Shown here: positions 9,701-17,947 of the stretch, one piece after another
Layout of the letters: each line of letters starts with the position of its first letter
Position numbering within the stretch: the stretch's first letter is position 1
Source of the DNA: Chryseobacterium formosum
GTDB lineage: Bacteria; Bacteroidota; Bacteroidia; Flavobacteriales; Weeksellaceae
Direction of reading: 5' to 3'
DNA: 64,000 bases
Assembly (NCBI RefSeq): GCF_026460885.1
Contig: NZ_JAOVZW010000030.1
Location: 1-64,000 of the forward strand
Position numbers and translations under genes: made by a program
Notes under the pieces: model-generated
What the model saw: the letters and a program-made list of their open reading frames with translations, nothing else
What the model was told of the DNA's origin: nothing
Databases searched by the model: none

Positions 9701-12431
9701 ATCTCAAACATTTAATTGGAGCGGTACTACCACAACACCTATGGGGAAAGTGACTTCTGAATCATCTTTTTATAATATAGGTAATTGGGGTTCAGGAGTT
9801 GAATTTGGTTATGGAATTTCAACAAATCAAGGAGGTGGTTTAGATATCATGGCTAATCAAGGAGGTCAGTCAATTAGATTCTGGGCAGGAAATGATAACG
9901 ATAATCCATTTTATGTAGCAAGGTTTTACAAAGATATATCTTCATTCTATTCATCATTATCAATTGATAATGGGAAAGAAATTAGATTAAAAGGTTCAAA
10001 TGATATAGCCCATAGTGTTAAAAATTTTTCTGATGATTATGATGGTTTTGCAGTATCTAGTGGATTTGCAGTTAAAAATTATTCAACACTTGAAAATTTA
10101 TTTCATGTAACAGGGGTAGGTTTTGGAAAATTTGCTCAAAATGTTGAAGCTGGTGGATTCTTAAAAACGGGCTCATCTAATGATTATGTTTTATTAGGGC
10201 AGGGAGATCATAGACATATAAATAACTTTTATCAAAATTATAATGGTACAGTTGCTAATCAATCTGAATTAATTCCTAATGGTAATCAATGGGTATCATT
10301 GGGTAATTCCGGAAATGACTTTGACGGGGATTTATCTAATAAGACTATTGAAGGAACTTTTGCTAATTTTAACGCTTATGATTCAAATAGTAAGAATTTA
10401 GGGTTTACTTTATTTGCTCGTACATCTACTGGACAAGGTATTTACTATAAAACTTGGTACGGCGGTGGTCAACAAGAGTGGCGAAGACTCATTGACTCTA
10501 AAGATATTCAAAGTTATGCTACCGTAAACCAGTTGAATGGAAAAGTAAACTCATTTGAAAATGCTTATGCATTAGGATTTAGTTCTGGATTATCAACAGG
10601 CGCACCATATATATATCATCAAACAGATGGTTATGTATTTTTAGCTACACAATCATTTATAGCACAAAATTATGCTTTAAGAGCTGGTTCTAATGCAACA
10701 GATACTTGGGTTAATTCATCTAATGGATTGCAAAGTAACCCTACGATTATGGGGAAAATGGGTAACTCAGGAGGTCAAAGTAATCTAGCCGATGCCACCT
10801 GGGGGCAAGTAGCAGGTTACATTAATACATCTGGAGTTAGTCAAGGAAATCCTACAGATGATTGGTATTATAGAATTAAGATGCTTCATAATAATGGAGC
10901 CGGATATAATGGAGAGATAGCAGTTCAAATGACTGGAGGGAATTCTCTACAGTATAGAAGAATGGAAAATGGAGTCGATAGTGGATGGATAAAAACTTGG
11001 GATGAAAAAAACTTTAATCCTTTAAATTATGCAACACAAACTGATTTATTAAACTATGTATCAATATATACACCTCAAACTATTATTGCACAAAAAGTAT
11101 TTACTGGCGGAACTGGTAATAATTATTACGAAGCTGCACTTGAGGTAAGAGGAAATGGTTCTACTGTAATACCAGGTATTTCTTTCCATCAGCCAGGCTT
11201 AGTTGCTTCTCAAATTCGAATGGATGCAAGTGGGCAGATATGTATAATTGATAATCCTGGAAGTTCATATGAAAACTTTAGAGCTAAAGTTATAACAGGA
11301 GAATCATTCACATCTACAATTCACGGTAATTCTTCGCAGTGGTATGATGCATATGTAAATAATCATAAGAACTACAATAATAATCAATACTTAGGTTCTG
11401 ACTATATAGGTGGATTCGAAAAACCAAATTCAGAATATTTTGGAGGAGGTAAAGTTAAACTACAGATGTTGCATGGTGCAAATGTTGGAGCACCTGATAT
11501 TTGGAATGATGCTCTTTGGATATCTTCATATACAGGGGCAGATGTTAAAAAATCAACAGCTATAATATCTTCAAAATATAGTAATGAGATTGGTTTTGTT
11601 AAAGCAGATTTTGATTCATCAAAATGGGAAAAATATATTAAATTTTGGACAAGCGATAATCTTAATCCAAATGACTTCGCCACACAAGCATGGGTAAACA
11701 CGAATTTCATCCCTAAATCACATCCGGTATATAATATTACTCAGGCAAATATTAATTCATGGAATGCGGCAGCAGGAGGAAGTTCTCATACGCATTCTAA
11801 CTTAAACCTCTTAAATAACATTAACCAATGGTTAGGAGTAGGACAATCACCAAGTTTTACTAATGTAAATTTAATGAACAACATAGGTTATGGTCATTTA
11901 GTGTTTGGCGAAGATAATATTGGGGGTGAGATAGGTATAGTAGATTTAAGCAATGATAGATTTTATGCTGGTAGAATAAATGAATATCTCAAATATGGTT
12001 CATCAGTAAATGATTTTGAAGGTTTAAATATTCATTTTGATGCAAAATTGCTTTCCATAGGTAAAGAAGTAACCAATGATGAAGACAAAGTTCAGTTAGC
12101 AGGAAATATTTCTGTTGATACAACGAACGTTTATGGGGATGATATGCAATTGATTTTGAATCCTTTGTATAACACAGACGGAAACGTGAGAAATTCAAGA
12201 AATGCACATATTTATATTGTAACTAGAGGAACCGTTATACTGCCTAGTAAACCAATATTAGGACAAAGAATTGAGATTTTTAATTACAGTAAGGCTGATA
12301 TAGAAGTAATGCATGATAACGTCGGTACAATGTTTATCCTTCAAGGTTTTCAAAAAATAACAGGTATAGTCGGAGGTAAAGGTTTTATATTTGACGAAAA
12401 ACCAGTATATGCTAAACAATATGATATTTAA
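6735..12431 (+). CDS. Giant tail fibre protein with duplicated domains
   Basis: 1898 residues. It is composed of repeated modules. Two linkers read KSGDTMTG (about residues 445 and 755), a known phage-fibre shaft signature. Several pyocin-knob-like domains carry NWGSW or NWGNW cores (about residues 235, 710). A domain of about 110 residues occurs twice, near residues 855-965 and 1544-1655, sharing NNQWLGSDY/NNQYLGSDY, EKPNSEYFG and KLKLQML wording. Two VPYTGATQ/VPYNGSSQ linkers also occur. The last roughly 200 residues differ and may be the trimerisation tip. The gene is intact and coupled to the upstream fibre gene. Receptor binding at the cell surface is the expected role; the target is unknown. 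Confidence 0.8.
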   Translation: MIAPEYFNNHIAVEGEIVVKRVPNDTGSVLVWNSTTKKISTRTVSEIIADLSLMTINTNQAVHGLKTFISDGSNNWTYNSLRVSGVNGYAAGIAFNSYGGESGQLRFALDGTFEFQNSEGNLYRNIKANAFVKYGATGNNLLKDDGSTIAVQSLGTTHTHDYLYHNGGNTAVDIHSVYEDSKFKYSENHVPSSPNMFPSTVNANAIISIGKHPGGYGQLIGFNDIGEVYSKNVYAGNWGNWRQFVFKDQIENFVPYTGATQNFDVNSKNISNVNRFITNGSIKHNGLGLSLVNISGSGGYNSVLIRTGLTSGNMGTFTVKLYTYAHAYYEFNVNNYKYADSNYLTNITWKAGNSEDIIRIEFLKDSNNILYVNIVMYLAYPRLAVTDLMAYGWDDVPFDSFNWGAEFDGNTSSLINEGQALPVDFRRDTFLTSSIPNLLAEKVNKSGDTMTGGLTAPHVILSGGSLLASNFTGSQILSGQGNTLYLGNTSLQNIQIESGELTHWKNGVGAGTIWTSHNFTPSNYIPSSEKGQANGVATLDNGGKVPESQLPSYVDDVLEFSSLSSFPTVGETGKIYVSTDTNHTYRWSGSTYIQIASGAVQSVNGQTGIVNLTRTDVGLGNVDNTADAIKNVATAGSLRNVNISLAELNSLTLEPGIYNAEGFNPGQGLTADYHYIIQLGSYTAGGYRAQIAIPYSSGTNDSMYIRTAVAGNWGSWERIAKNSDITAAINALNLSNYATISQLNEKVSKSGDTMTGMINFANNVGGIMGNIGDNDYWRVYGNTAGSNQGYLEIATGDDGNEPIYVRQYSGVFANIVRTATILDESGNTNFPNTVYSGNGNSSEWQSAYIWGNHKAIGNNQWLGSDYVGGGNEKPNSSYFGAGKLKLQMLNGGNVNSGLGWSDVLWLSSYVGSDVKGSTALWSDKSNNRIGFTKQDYDATDWGSYYEFWTSANLPNPATQSDLSNYVPYNGSSQNIDINQKKLGNASLVQSQTFNWSGTTTTPMGKVTSESSFYNIGNWGSGVEFGYGISTNQGGGLDIMANQGGQSIRFWAGNDNDNPFYVARFYKDISSFYSSLSIDNGKEIRLKGSNDIAHSVKNFSDDYDGFAVSSGFAVKNYSTLENLFHVTGVGFGKFAQNVEAGGFLKTGSSNDYVLLGQGDHRHINNFYQNYNGTVANQSELIPNGNQWVSLGNSGNDFDGDLSNKTIEGTFANFNAYDSNSKNLGFTLFARTSTGQGIYYKTWYGGGQQEWRRLIDSKDIQSYATVNQLNGKVNSFENAYALGFSSGLSTGAPYIYHQTDGYVFLATQSFIAQNYALRAGSNATDTWVNSSNGLQSNPTIMGKMGNSGGQSNLADATWGQVAGYINTSGVSQGNPTDDWYYRIKMLHNNGAGYNGEIAVQMTGGNSLQYRRMENGVDSGWIKTWDEKNFNPLNYATQTDLLNYVSIYTPQTIIAQKVFTGGTGNNYYEAALEVRGNGSTVIPGISFHQPGLVASQIRMDASGQICIIDNPGSSYENFRAKVITGESFTSTIHGNSSQWYDAYVNNHKNYNNNQYLGSDYIGGFEKPNSEYFGGGKVKLQMLHGANVGAPDIWNDALWISSYTGADVKKSTAIISSKYSNEIGFVKADFDSSKWEKYIKFWTSDNLNPNDFATQAWVNTNFIPKSHPVYNITQANINSWNAAAGGSSHTHSNLNLLNNINQWLGVGQSPSFTNVNLMNNIGYGHLVFGEDNIGGEIGIVDLSNDRFYAGRINEYLKYGSSVNDFEGLNIHFDAKLLSIGKEVTNDEDKVQLAGNISVDTTNVYGDDMQLILNPLYNTDGNVRNSRNAHIYIVTRGTVILPSKPILGQRIEIFNYSKADIEVMHDNVGTMFILQGFQKITGIVGGKGFIFDEKPVYAKQYDI

Positions 12432-12543
12432 TTTAAAAAACCGTTAAATATAAAAGTTTAAAAACATATTTCTAAAATATTTTATAGGAGCTGTATTTAT
12501 ATCTAAGCCTATAAACTGCTTGGAGGCAAGTGTTTATAAAGTT

Positions 12544-12585
12544 AAATGGCACCAACTATCTTAAGTTGTTGCCATTTTTTCTTTT
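12544..12585 (+). terminator. Intrinsic terminator after the giant fibre gene
   Basis: An AATGGCA...TGCCATT stem with inner AACT/AGTT pairing and loop ATCTTA is followed by a T-rich run. It ends the + strand fibre transcript. Confidence 0.7.
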
Positions 12586-12715
12586 TACCGTTATCTGAAG
12601 AAATCTCGAAACATTTCTATGCTTTGCTGAATGTTTTTATATATAACTAAATAATGTGAACGTTTTAAAAAAAATATAGATAAAAAAATAGCTTCAAGTA
12701 TGGTATTTGTGTGCA

Positions 12716-12749
12716 TAAAAAAAGAGATAACTATCAAGTAGTTATCTCC
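12716..12749 (-). terminator. Intrinsic terminator after tRNA-Leu
   Basis: On the minus strand GAGATAACTA, loop CTTGA and TAGTTATCTC form a perfect 10-bp stem followed by seven or more Ts, directly downstream of the tRNA. Confidence 0.85.
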
Positions 12750-12754
12750 TAAAG

Positions 12755-12834
12755 TACCCAGGACCGGGATCGAACCGGTACTCCTAAGAACTGGTGTTTG
12801 AGACCAGCGCGTCTACCAATTCCGCCACCTGGGC
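12755..12834 (-). tRNA. tRNA-Leu (CAA anticodon)
   Basis: The minus strand folds as a class II tRNA. The acceptor stem GCCCAGG pairs with CCTGGGT, the D-arm reads GCGGAATTGGTAGACGCG, the anticodon stem-loop is CTGGT-CTCAAAC-ACCAG with anticodon CAA, a long variable arm follows, and the T-arm is CCGGTTCGATCCCGG. CCA is not encoded. Its 3' end faces the eCIS-like island. Confidence 0.96.
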
Positions 12835-12912
12835 AAGTGTTATTGTGCTGTAAATCGGTGTGCAAATATAGAAACTTTTTCTATTATTCAAAAACTTTTT
12901 ATCAACTTTTCT

Positions 12913-13680
12913 TTAAAAATTTATTTCTAAACCATCGTAAGCAAGGTGGATTCCGAGTGGAAGTTGTTTATCTTCAACGTCATGCAAACCAAAATGATGA
13001 CTGATATGAGTCAAAAATAATTTCTTAGGTTTTAGTTCTTCAAACAGTTTTATAATATCCGGCAACACAAAATGGGAAGGATGGGGATCAAATTTGCGAA
13101 TGCAGTTTAAAATTAAGACATCCAAACCATGAAGTTTTTCTTTTTCCGAATCAGAAATGAAATTAGCATCGGTTATATAAGCAAGATTTTTAAACTTATA
13201 TCCCAAAACAGAAATTTCATAATGAATAACTTCAATCGGAGTGATTTCAGTATCTAAAACAGTGAAAATTTTATTATCAATTTCGTGCAAATCGAAAGCC
13301 GGCGCTCCGGGATATCTTACATCTGCGAAAGCGTAAGGAAAACGGTTTTTGACTTCGTTTCCAACTCTTGATAGGCAATAAATGGACATGTTTTCACCAC
13401 TTTTAAAAATCAAAGGGCGCATATCATCCAAACCAATCACATGATCGTTATGTTCATGGGTGAGAAGAGTAATGTCTACATGACTTTCTTTGTTGAGAAG
13501 CATTTGTTGCCTGAAATCTGGTCCACAATCGATAAGGATTTTTCGGTTTTCATCGGTGGTGACCATTGCTGAAGCCCTGAAACGGCTGTCTTTTGGATTT
13601 TGTGAAGTACACACCTCACAAGTGCAGCCAATTACCGGTACACCCTGTGAAGTTCCTGTTCCTAAAAATTTCAACTTCAT
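12913..13680 (-). CDS. MBL-fold metallo-hydrolase, PhnP-like
   Basis: 255 residues. The N-terminus FLGTGTSQGVPVIGCTCEVC combines the MBL/RNase Z glycine motif with the extra Cys cluster (C19, C21, C24) that in PhnP forms a structural zinc site. The catalytic motif HxHxDH is THEHNDH (H75, H77, D79, H80), and further His ligands lie in THISHH near the C-terminus. It probably hydrolyses a phosphodiester such as a cyclic phosphate or 2',3'-cyclic nucleotide. PhnP itself acts in phosphonate use, but no phn genes are near, so the substrate here is open. It is transcribed divergently from the gene at 13734. Confidence 0.82.
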   Translation of the reverse strand: MKLKFLGTGTSQGVPVIGCTCEVCTSQNPKDSRFRASAMVTTDENRKILIDCGPDFRQQMLLNKESHVDITLLTHEHNDHVIGLDDMRPLIFKSGENMSIYCLSRVGNEVKNRFPYAFADVRYPGAPAFDLHEIDNKIFTVLDTEITPIEVIHYEISVLGYKFKNLAYITDANFISDSEKEKLHGLDVLILNCIRKFDPHPSHFVLPDIIKLFEELKPKKLFLTHISHHFGLHDVEDKQLPLGIHLAYDGLEINF

Positions 13681-13733
13681 TTTGTTTTGAGGTTGTTTTA
13701 ATTTTGGTAAATTTACAAAAATTTAATGTCCTA

Positions 13734-15161
13734 ATGTATCAGAAATTAACTCCTAAACAAAAAGCATTAACAATTAATCTAGATCCTACCATTTACGGTA
13801 CTTTCGCAGAGATTGGAGCAGGACAGGAAACTGTTCGACATTTTTTTAGAGCAGGAGGAGCTTCCGGTACAATTGCTAAGGCAATGTCGGCTTACGACAA
13901 AGATTTTAGTGATGCCATCTACGGAAAAGAAGTAAAAAACAGGTATGTTACCCAAAACAGACTTCGCAAAATGCTTCGTTATGAAGTGTCACTTATTGAA
14001 GAAAGAATTTCAAGAGACAACAATCCCGGGAGAAAGTATTTTTCTTACGCAAATACGGTAACCACAATCAATTTTGATAAAACGGTAAAAGGTCACGGTT
14101 GGGTAGGAATTCGTTTTCAGGTGAATGAAAATGAAGATTATAATGAAATTGTAATCCACGTTAAATTCAAAGAAAATGATGCTACTTTACAGCAGGAAAC
14201 CCTTGGGAATCTTGGTGTAAATCTTATTTTCGGAGCTTATCATTATTACGATAACCCACGAAGATTAATCGAGTCTCTTTACGATGATATTGCAATAGAC
14301 AGTCTTGAGATTGATATGATTGATTTTAACGGGCCGGCTTTTGCTTACGTTGATAACCGATTAATGTCTTTACAACTCGTGAAAAATAATATGACCGATG
14401 CTGTAATTTTTAATTCTCAAGGGAACAATATGCTTCCTGCAGATATTTTATATAAGAAAAATATTTTTGCGGTAAGAGGTAGTTTCAGGCCGGTTACAAA
14501 GGTTAATATTGATATGCTTAAAAGCGGAATCGATATGTTTCTAAAAGATGCAATCTGTACTCAGGAAGAAACAGAGATTTTAATCGAAATTACCATTTCA
14601 AACCTTCGTGCAGACGGAGATATTGATGAAAGAGATTTCCTTGATAGAGTAGACGTTCTTGGTAAATTAGGATATACAGTTATCATTTCAAACTTCTCAG
14701 AATATTACAGATTAATAGATTATTTCTCACATTATACAAACGGTGATATTGGCGTTACAATGGGAGTAAACAACATGTTGATGGTATTTGACGAGAAATA
14801 TTATAAAGATCTTTCAGGTGGAATTTTGGAAGCATTTGGTAAGTTTTTCAGAAACGGAATGAGGGTTTACCTTTATCCTTACAAAGACCCTGAAACTCAT
14901 GAGTTATTAGATTCTTCAAACTTAAAAGTAGAAGAGAATTTGAAAGATTTATACAAATATTTCAAGTTGAATAATCGTATTGTAGATATTAAAAATTACA
15001 ATCCTGAGTTTTTGGAGATTTATTCAAGAGAAATTTTAAGAAAAATTGCCTGTAACATGAGTGGTTGGGAAAATCAGGTTCCGGAAGGAGTTGCAGAAAT
15101 GATAAAAGAAAGAGCGATGTTCGGTTTTAAAAACGAGCTGTCTCTAAAACAATTTTCATAA
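13734..15161 (+). CDS. Conserved Bacteroidota protein of unknown function
   Basis: 475 residues from the ATG at 13734. An upstream in-frame extension would overlap the divergent MBL gene and is rejected. The conserved N-terminus contains INLDPTIYGTFAEIGAGQE and RAGGASGTIAKAMSAYDKDF, a family widespread in Bacteroidota. From memory, databases often give it misleading names such as TonB-dependent receptor or nicotinate-nucleotide adenylyltransferase. No signal peptide, membrane segment or barrel pattern supports the receptor name. The Gly/Ala-rich N-terminus could be a nucleotide or phosphate site. The GAF gene follows 12 bp later and is probably co-transcribed. Confidence 0.8.
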   Translation: MYQKLTPKQKALTINLDPTIYGTFAEIGAGQETVRHFFRAGGASGTIAKAMSAYDKDFSDAIYGKEVKNRYVTQNRLRKMLRYEVSLIEERISRDNNPGRKYFSYANTVTTINFDKTVKGHGWVGIRFQVNENEDYNEIVIHVKFKENDATLQQETLGNLGVNLIFGAYHYYDNPRRLIESLYDDIAIDSLEIDMIDFNGPAFAYVDNRLMSLQLVKNNMTDAVIFNSQGNNMLPADILYKKNIFAVRGSFRPVTKVNIDMLKSGIDMFLKDAICTQEETEILIEITISNLRADGDIDERDFLDRVDVLGKLGYTVIISNFSEYYRLIDYFSHYTNGDIGVTMGVNNMLMVFDEKYYKDLSGGILEAFGKFFRNGMRVYLYPYKDPETHELLDSSNLKVEENLKDLYKYFKLNNRIVDIKNYNPEFLEIYSREILRKIACNMSGWENQVPEGVAEMIKERAMFGFKNELSLKQFS

Positions 15162-15173
15162 AAAATTATTATA

Positions 15174-15623
15174 ATGTCTGAATTAAAAAAAAGACTTTCA
15201 TTTATTTTAGAAAGTCCAAAACATAATACTGAGGAGAAACTTGAGAAAGTTTGCCATTTGTTGGATCAGGAAATTTCTTATTTCAACTGGACTGGTTTTT
15301 ATTTCAAAAACGGAGATAAAGATGAGTTAAAATTAGGCCCTTATGTTGGAGCAGAAACCGATCACATCATTATTCCTTACGGTAAAGGAATTTGCGGGCA
15401 GGTTGCTGTTTCAAACCAAACGTTCATTGTTCCTGATGTGCATTTGCAGGATAATTATTTGAGCTGTTCAATCGATACAAAGGCGGAAATTGTAGTTCCT
15501 ATCTTCAAAAACGGAGAAAATATTGGGCAAATCGATATTGATTCTCATACTATCGATCCTTTTACAAAAGAAGATTTAGAATTGCTGGAATGGCTTTGTA
15601 ATGAAGTTTCAAAGATTTTGTAA
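15174..15623 (+). CDS. GAF-domain protein, free methionine-R-sulfoxide reductase-like
   Basis: 149 residues, a single GAF domain with the fRMsr (YebR) signature: FNWTGFYF near the N-terminus, then GKGICGQVA and YLSCSIDTKAEIVVPI. The two cysteines are 24 residues apart, matching the resolving and catalytic Cys of fRMsr. The first Cys of the usual trio, expected 10 residues before GICG's Cys, is His here. The alignment is from memory. If active, the enzyme reduces free Met-R-sulfoxide with thioredoxin. It follows the 475-residue conserved gene by 12 bp and ends at a clear terminator. Confidence 0.8.
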   Translation: MSELKKRLSFILESPKHNTEEKLEKVCHLLDQEISYFNWTGFYFKNGDKDELKLGPYVGAETDHIIIPYGKGICGQVAVSNQTFIVPDVHLQDNYLSCSIDTKAEIVVPIFKNGENIGQIDIDSHTIDPFTKEDLELLEWLCNEVSKIL

Positions 15624-15643
15624 TCTTATTTAAATTAAAATAT

Positions 15644-15671
15644 AAACTCCGATTTTCGTCGGAGTTTTTTT
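15644..15671 (+). terminator. Intrinsic terminator after the GAF gene
   Basis: Stem AAACTCCGA / TCGGAGTTT with loop TTTTCG, followed by T-rich sequence. Confidence 0.85.
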
Positions 15672-15706
15672 GTTTGAAATTTTAGCAAATATAATTAACC
15701 GCAAAG

Positions 15707-15776
15707 TTTGCCATTCCGCAGGAATCTCAACAGCTTAGAAAAAGTGCAAACATTTAGATTCCTACGGAATGACAAA
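15707..15776. repeat. Palindromic REP-like repeat, TCATTCCG family
   Basis: Arms TTTGCCATTCCGCAGGAATCT and AGATTCCTACGGAATGACAAA are near-perfect inverted copies around about 28 bp. It lies between convergent genes. Other copies are at 4463, 23302 and a half copy at 35107. Confidence 0.8.
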
Positions 15777-15788
15777 GTGTATGTTTAA

Positions 15789-16517
15789 TTAATTATTAAA
15801 TTCAACAATAAGTTCTTTAAAATAATTTTCACACTTCGCAATATGCGTTCCATACCAGGAAAAAGCTTCTCCGTCAACAATCATTATTTTTTTGTCAGGA
15901 TAAACAGTTTTTAACTCTTCAATATGTTTTTCTTTAAATGGAAAAGGTTCAGAAGAAAGCATGATAACATCAGCTTCCTTTAAATCTTCAGTTTGAATTT
16001 CCGGATAACGGGTTCGATTTTTAAAAATATTTTCAAAACCAATTTCAGTTAAAATATGATGAATAAATGTATCTGAACCAACCGTCATATAAGGATTATT
16101 CCAAATCAGATAAGCGACTTTTATTTTAGAATTAATTTTAGTCTGATTGAGAACTTCGTAGATTTTAAGATTGAAAAGTTGCGCTTTTTCTTCTTTATGA
16201 AAGAGTAATCCTAAGTTTTTTAATAAATAATAATTGTCTTCAACTGTTTCGGTATTATAAACATTCACTTTGAAATCTTTCATTAAAATTTCAACCTGTT
16301 CTTTTACGTTTTCTTCTTTGTTAGCTAAAATTAAATCAGGTTTTAAGCTTTTAATCTTCTCAATATTAAGATTTTTTGTACCGCCGATAATTTCTACGTT
16401 TTTTACCTTCTCTGAAGGATGAATACAGAATTTTGTTCTGCCAATAACTTCATTTTCCGTTAAACCTAAATCAAATAAAGCTTCTGTAATAGAAGGTACT
16501 AAAGAAATAACTCGCAT
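15789..16517 (-). CDS. Helical-backbone metal/cobalamin receptor (BtuF-like), no signal peptide
   Basis: 242 residues. It begins MRVISLVPSITEALFDLGL, the N-terminal lobe signature of BtuF/FhuD-like substrate-binding proteins. IGRTKFCIHP and LKPDLILANKE are further family segments, and TFIHHILTEIGFENIF starts the C-terminal lobe. No signal peptide or lipobox precedes the domain, unlike periplasmic BtuF, so it may act in the cytoplasm or use an atypical export route. No ABC permease genes adjoin it. It starts 23 bp after the mgtE stop in the same direction, so a shared transcript is possible. Confidence 0.78.
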   Translation of the reverse strand: MRVISLVPSITEALFDLGLTENEVIGRTKFCIHPSEKVKNVEIIGGTKNLNIEKIKSLKPDLILANKEENVKEQVEILMKDFKVNVYNTETVEDNYYLLKNLGLLFHKEEKAQLFNLKIYEVLNQTKINSKIKVAYLIWNNPYMTVGSDTFIHHILTEIGFENIFKNRTRYPEIQTEDLKEADVIMLSSEPFPFKEKHIEELKTVYPDKKIMIVDGEAFSWYGTHIAKCENYFKELIVEFNN

Positions 16518-16540
16518 AAAATTTTAGACTTTGCCTAAAA

Positions 16541-17863
16541 TTACAAAAGTTTTCCGGTTAAAAACATTGCTGCAATCGTAAAATAAATAATTAATCCGGT
16601 AACATCCACCAAAGTTGCAACAAATGGAGCCGAAGAAGTTGCGGGATCGAGATTGAATTTTTTAAGAATAAAGGGAACCATAGAACCGGAAATTGTTCCC
16701 CAAAGTACAATCATTGCCAAAGAAATTCCTGCACTGATTCCTATGAAAAACCAGTAATCACCATAATCGAACCAACCGAGCTTATGCCAAATCATAATTC
16801 TGAAAAACCCAATGACGCCTAAGAAAGTTCCTAAAATTAAACCTGTCACCAATTCTTTTTTCATCACAGTCCACCAGTCTTTTACAGTGATTTCCTGTAA
16901 AGCCATTGCACGAATAATCAAAGTTGCAGCCTGCGAACCAGAATTTCCTCCACTTGAAATTATTAAAGGAATAAATAATGCTAAAACTACCGCCTTTTCG
17001 ATTTCATTTTCATAAAAACCCATGACGGATGCTGTAATCAGCTGTAAAAAGAAAAGAACAATCAGCCAAAGTCCGCGCTTTTTAATCATTTCAAACCAGT
17101 GGGTTTGAATATACGGATCATCAAGGGCTTCAACACCCCCGAATTTCTGAATATCTTCGGTGTTTTGTGATTCAATTTGATCTAAAATATCGTCGATCGT
17201 TACAATTCCAACCAAAACCCCGGCTTCTGTAATAATAGGAAGTGCAGTTCGGTCGTATTTTTCGAAATACGTAACGGCGTCTTCTTTAGAGGTTGTTGTT
17301 TTAATAGCAACGAATTGATTATCTGTAAGTTCAGAAACCAAAGTATCTTCTTCTACTAACAATAAACTTCCCAAAGCCAAATCATCAATCAAATGATTTC
17401 TTTCATCAACAACGTAAAGATGGTTTATGGTTTCTACCTTTTTCCCGACTTTTTTAATCTGTTGAAGACATCTTTTTACGGTCCATTCTTTACGGATTTG
17501 AATGTAATAAGGCGTCATCAAACGGGCGATAGAATCAGAATTATAACCTAAAAGTTTCAGGGCAATTCTTCGTTCCTGCGGATTTAAATGGTTGATAGAA
17601 TATTTAATCAATTCATCCGGAAAATCTTCAAACAGAGCCGTTCTGTCATCGGGAGTCATTGCATTCAGGATTTCTGAAACGTCATCACTTCCAATACTTC
17701 GAATGGTTTCTTCTTGAAAATCAGGATCTAAATGTGAAAAAACATCAGCTTTATATTCTTTCGGAACTTTCAGAAAAGCCAACAGTCTTTCATCAGCGTG
17801 AAGTTCGCTAAGTCTTTCGGCAATATCGGCGGGATTAAAGGTAAGTTCGTCTGTAGAATTCAA
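16541..17863 (-). CDS. mgtE: Magnesium transporter MgtE
   Basis: 440 residues with the full MgtE layout. The N-terminal helical superhelix (about 1-125) contains LNPQERRIALKLLGY. A CBS pair follows (about 130-250; GVLVGIVTIDDILDQI). Five transmembrane helices (about 270-440) contain SGGNSGSQAATLIIRAMAL and the final PFVATLVDVTGLIIYF. The inner-membrane channel imports Mg2+ and is gated by cytosolic Mg2+ binding to the N and CBS domains (family knowledge). No riboswitch is visible in the short upstream gap. Length and motifs are normal. Confidence 0.95.
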   Translation of the reverse strand: MNSTDELTFNPADIAERLSELHADERLLAFLKVPKEYKADVFSHLDPDFQEETIRSIGSDDVSEILNAMTPDDRTALFEDFPDELIKYSINHLNPQERRIALKLLGYNSDSIARLMTPYYIQIRKEWTVKRCLQQIKKVGKKVETINHLYVVDERNHLIDDLALGSLLLVEEDTLVSELTDNQFVAIKTTTSKEDAVTYFEKYDRTALPIITEAGVLVGIVTIDDILDQIESQNTEDIQKFGGVEALDDPYIQTHWFEMIKKRGLWLIVLFFLQLITASVMGFYENEIEKAVVLALFIPLIISSGGNSGSQAATLIIRAMALQEITVKDWWTVMKKELVTGLILGTFLGVIGFFRIMIWHKLGWFDYGDYWFFIGISAGISLAMIVLWGTISGSMVPFILKKFNLDPATSSAPFVATLVDVTGLIIYFTIAAMFLTGKLL

Positions 17864-17947
17864 AACATGAAATTTTTGATATGCAAAAATAGCCCAAATT
17901 TTTTAGAATTGGAGACCGATGTACTAAATTTAAGGTTTATTTAAAGT

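Larger units (their letters stand above)
12432..12754. other. Intergenic gap at the right edge of the eCIS-like island
   Basis: The gap carries two terminators pointing at each other (12544 and 12716) and AT-rich spacer. No ORF is supported. It is where an attachment site would lie if the island integrated at the tRNA-Leu 3' end. Confidence 0.4.

Noticed and set aside
2..12431. Complete prophage
   Set aside because: No capsid, portal, terminase, integrase or replication genes are visible, and the AAA+ protein is of eCIS type. Upstream sequence could change this.
13593..13733. Upstream extension of the conserved 475-residue gene
   Set aside because: It would overlap the divergent MBL gene on the other strand; the family start at 13734 fits.
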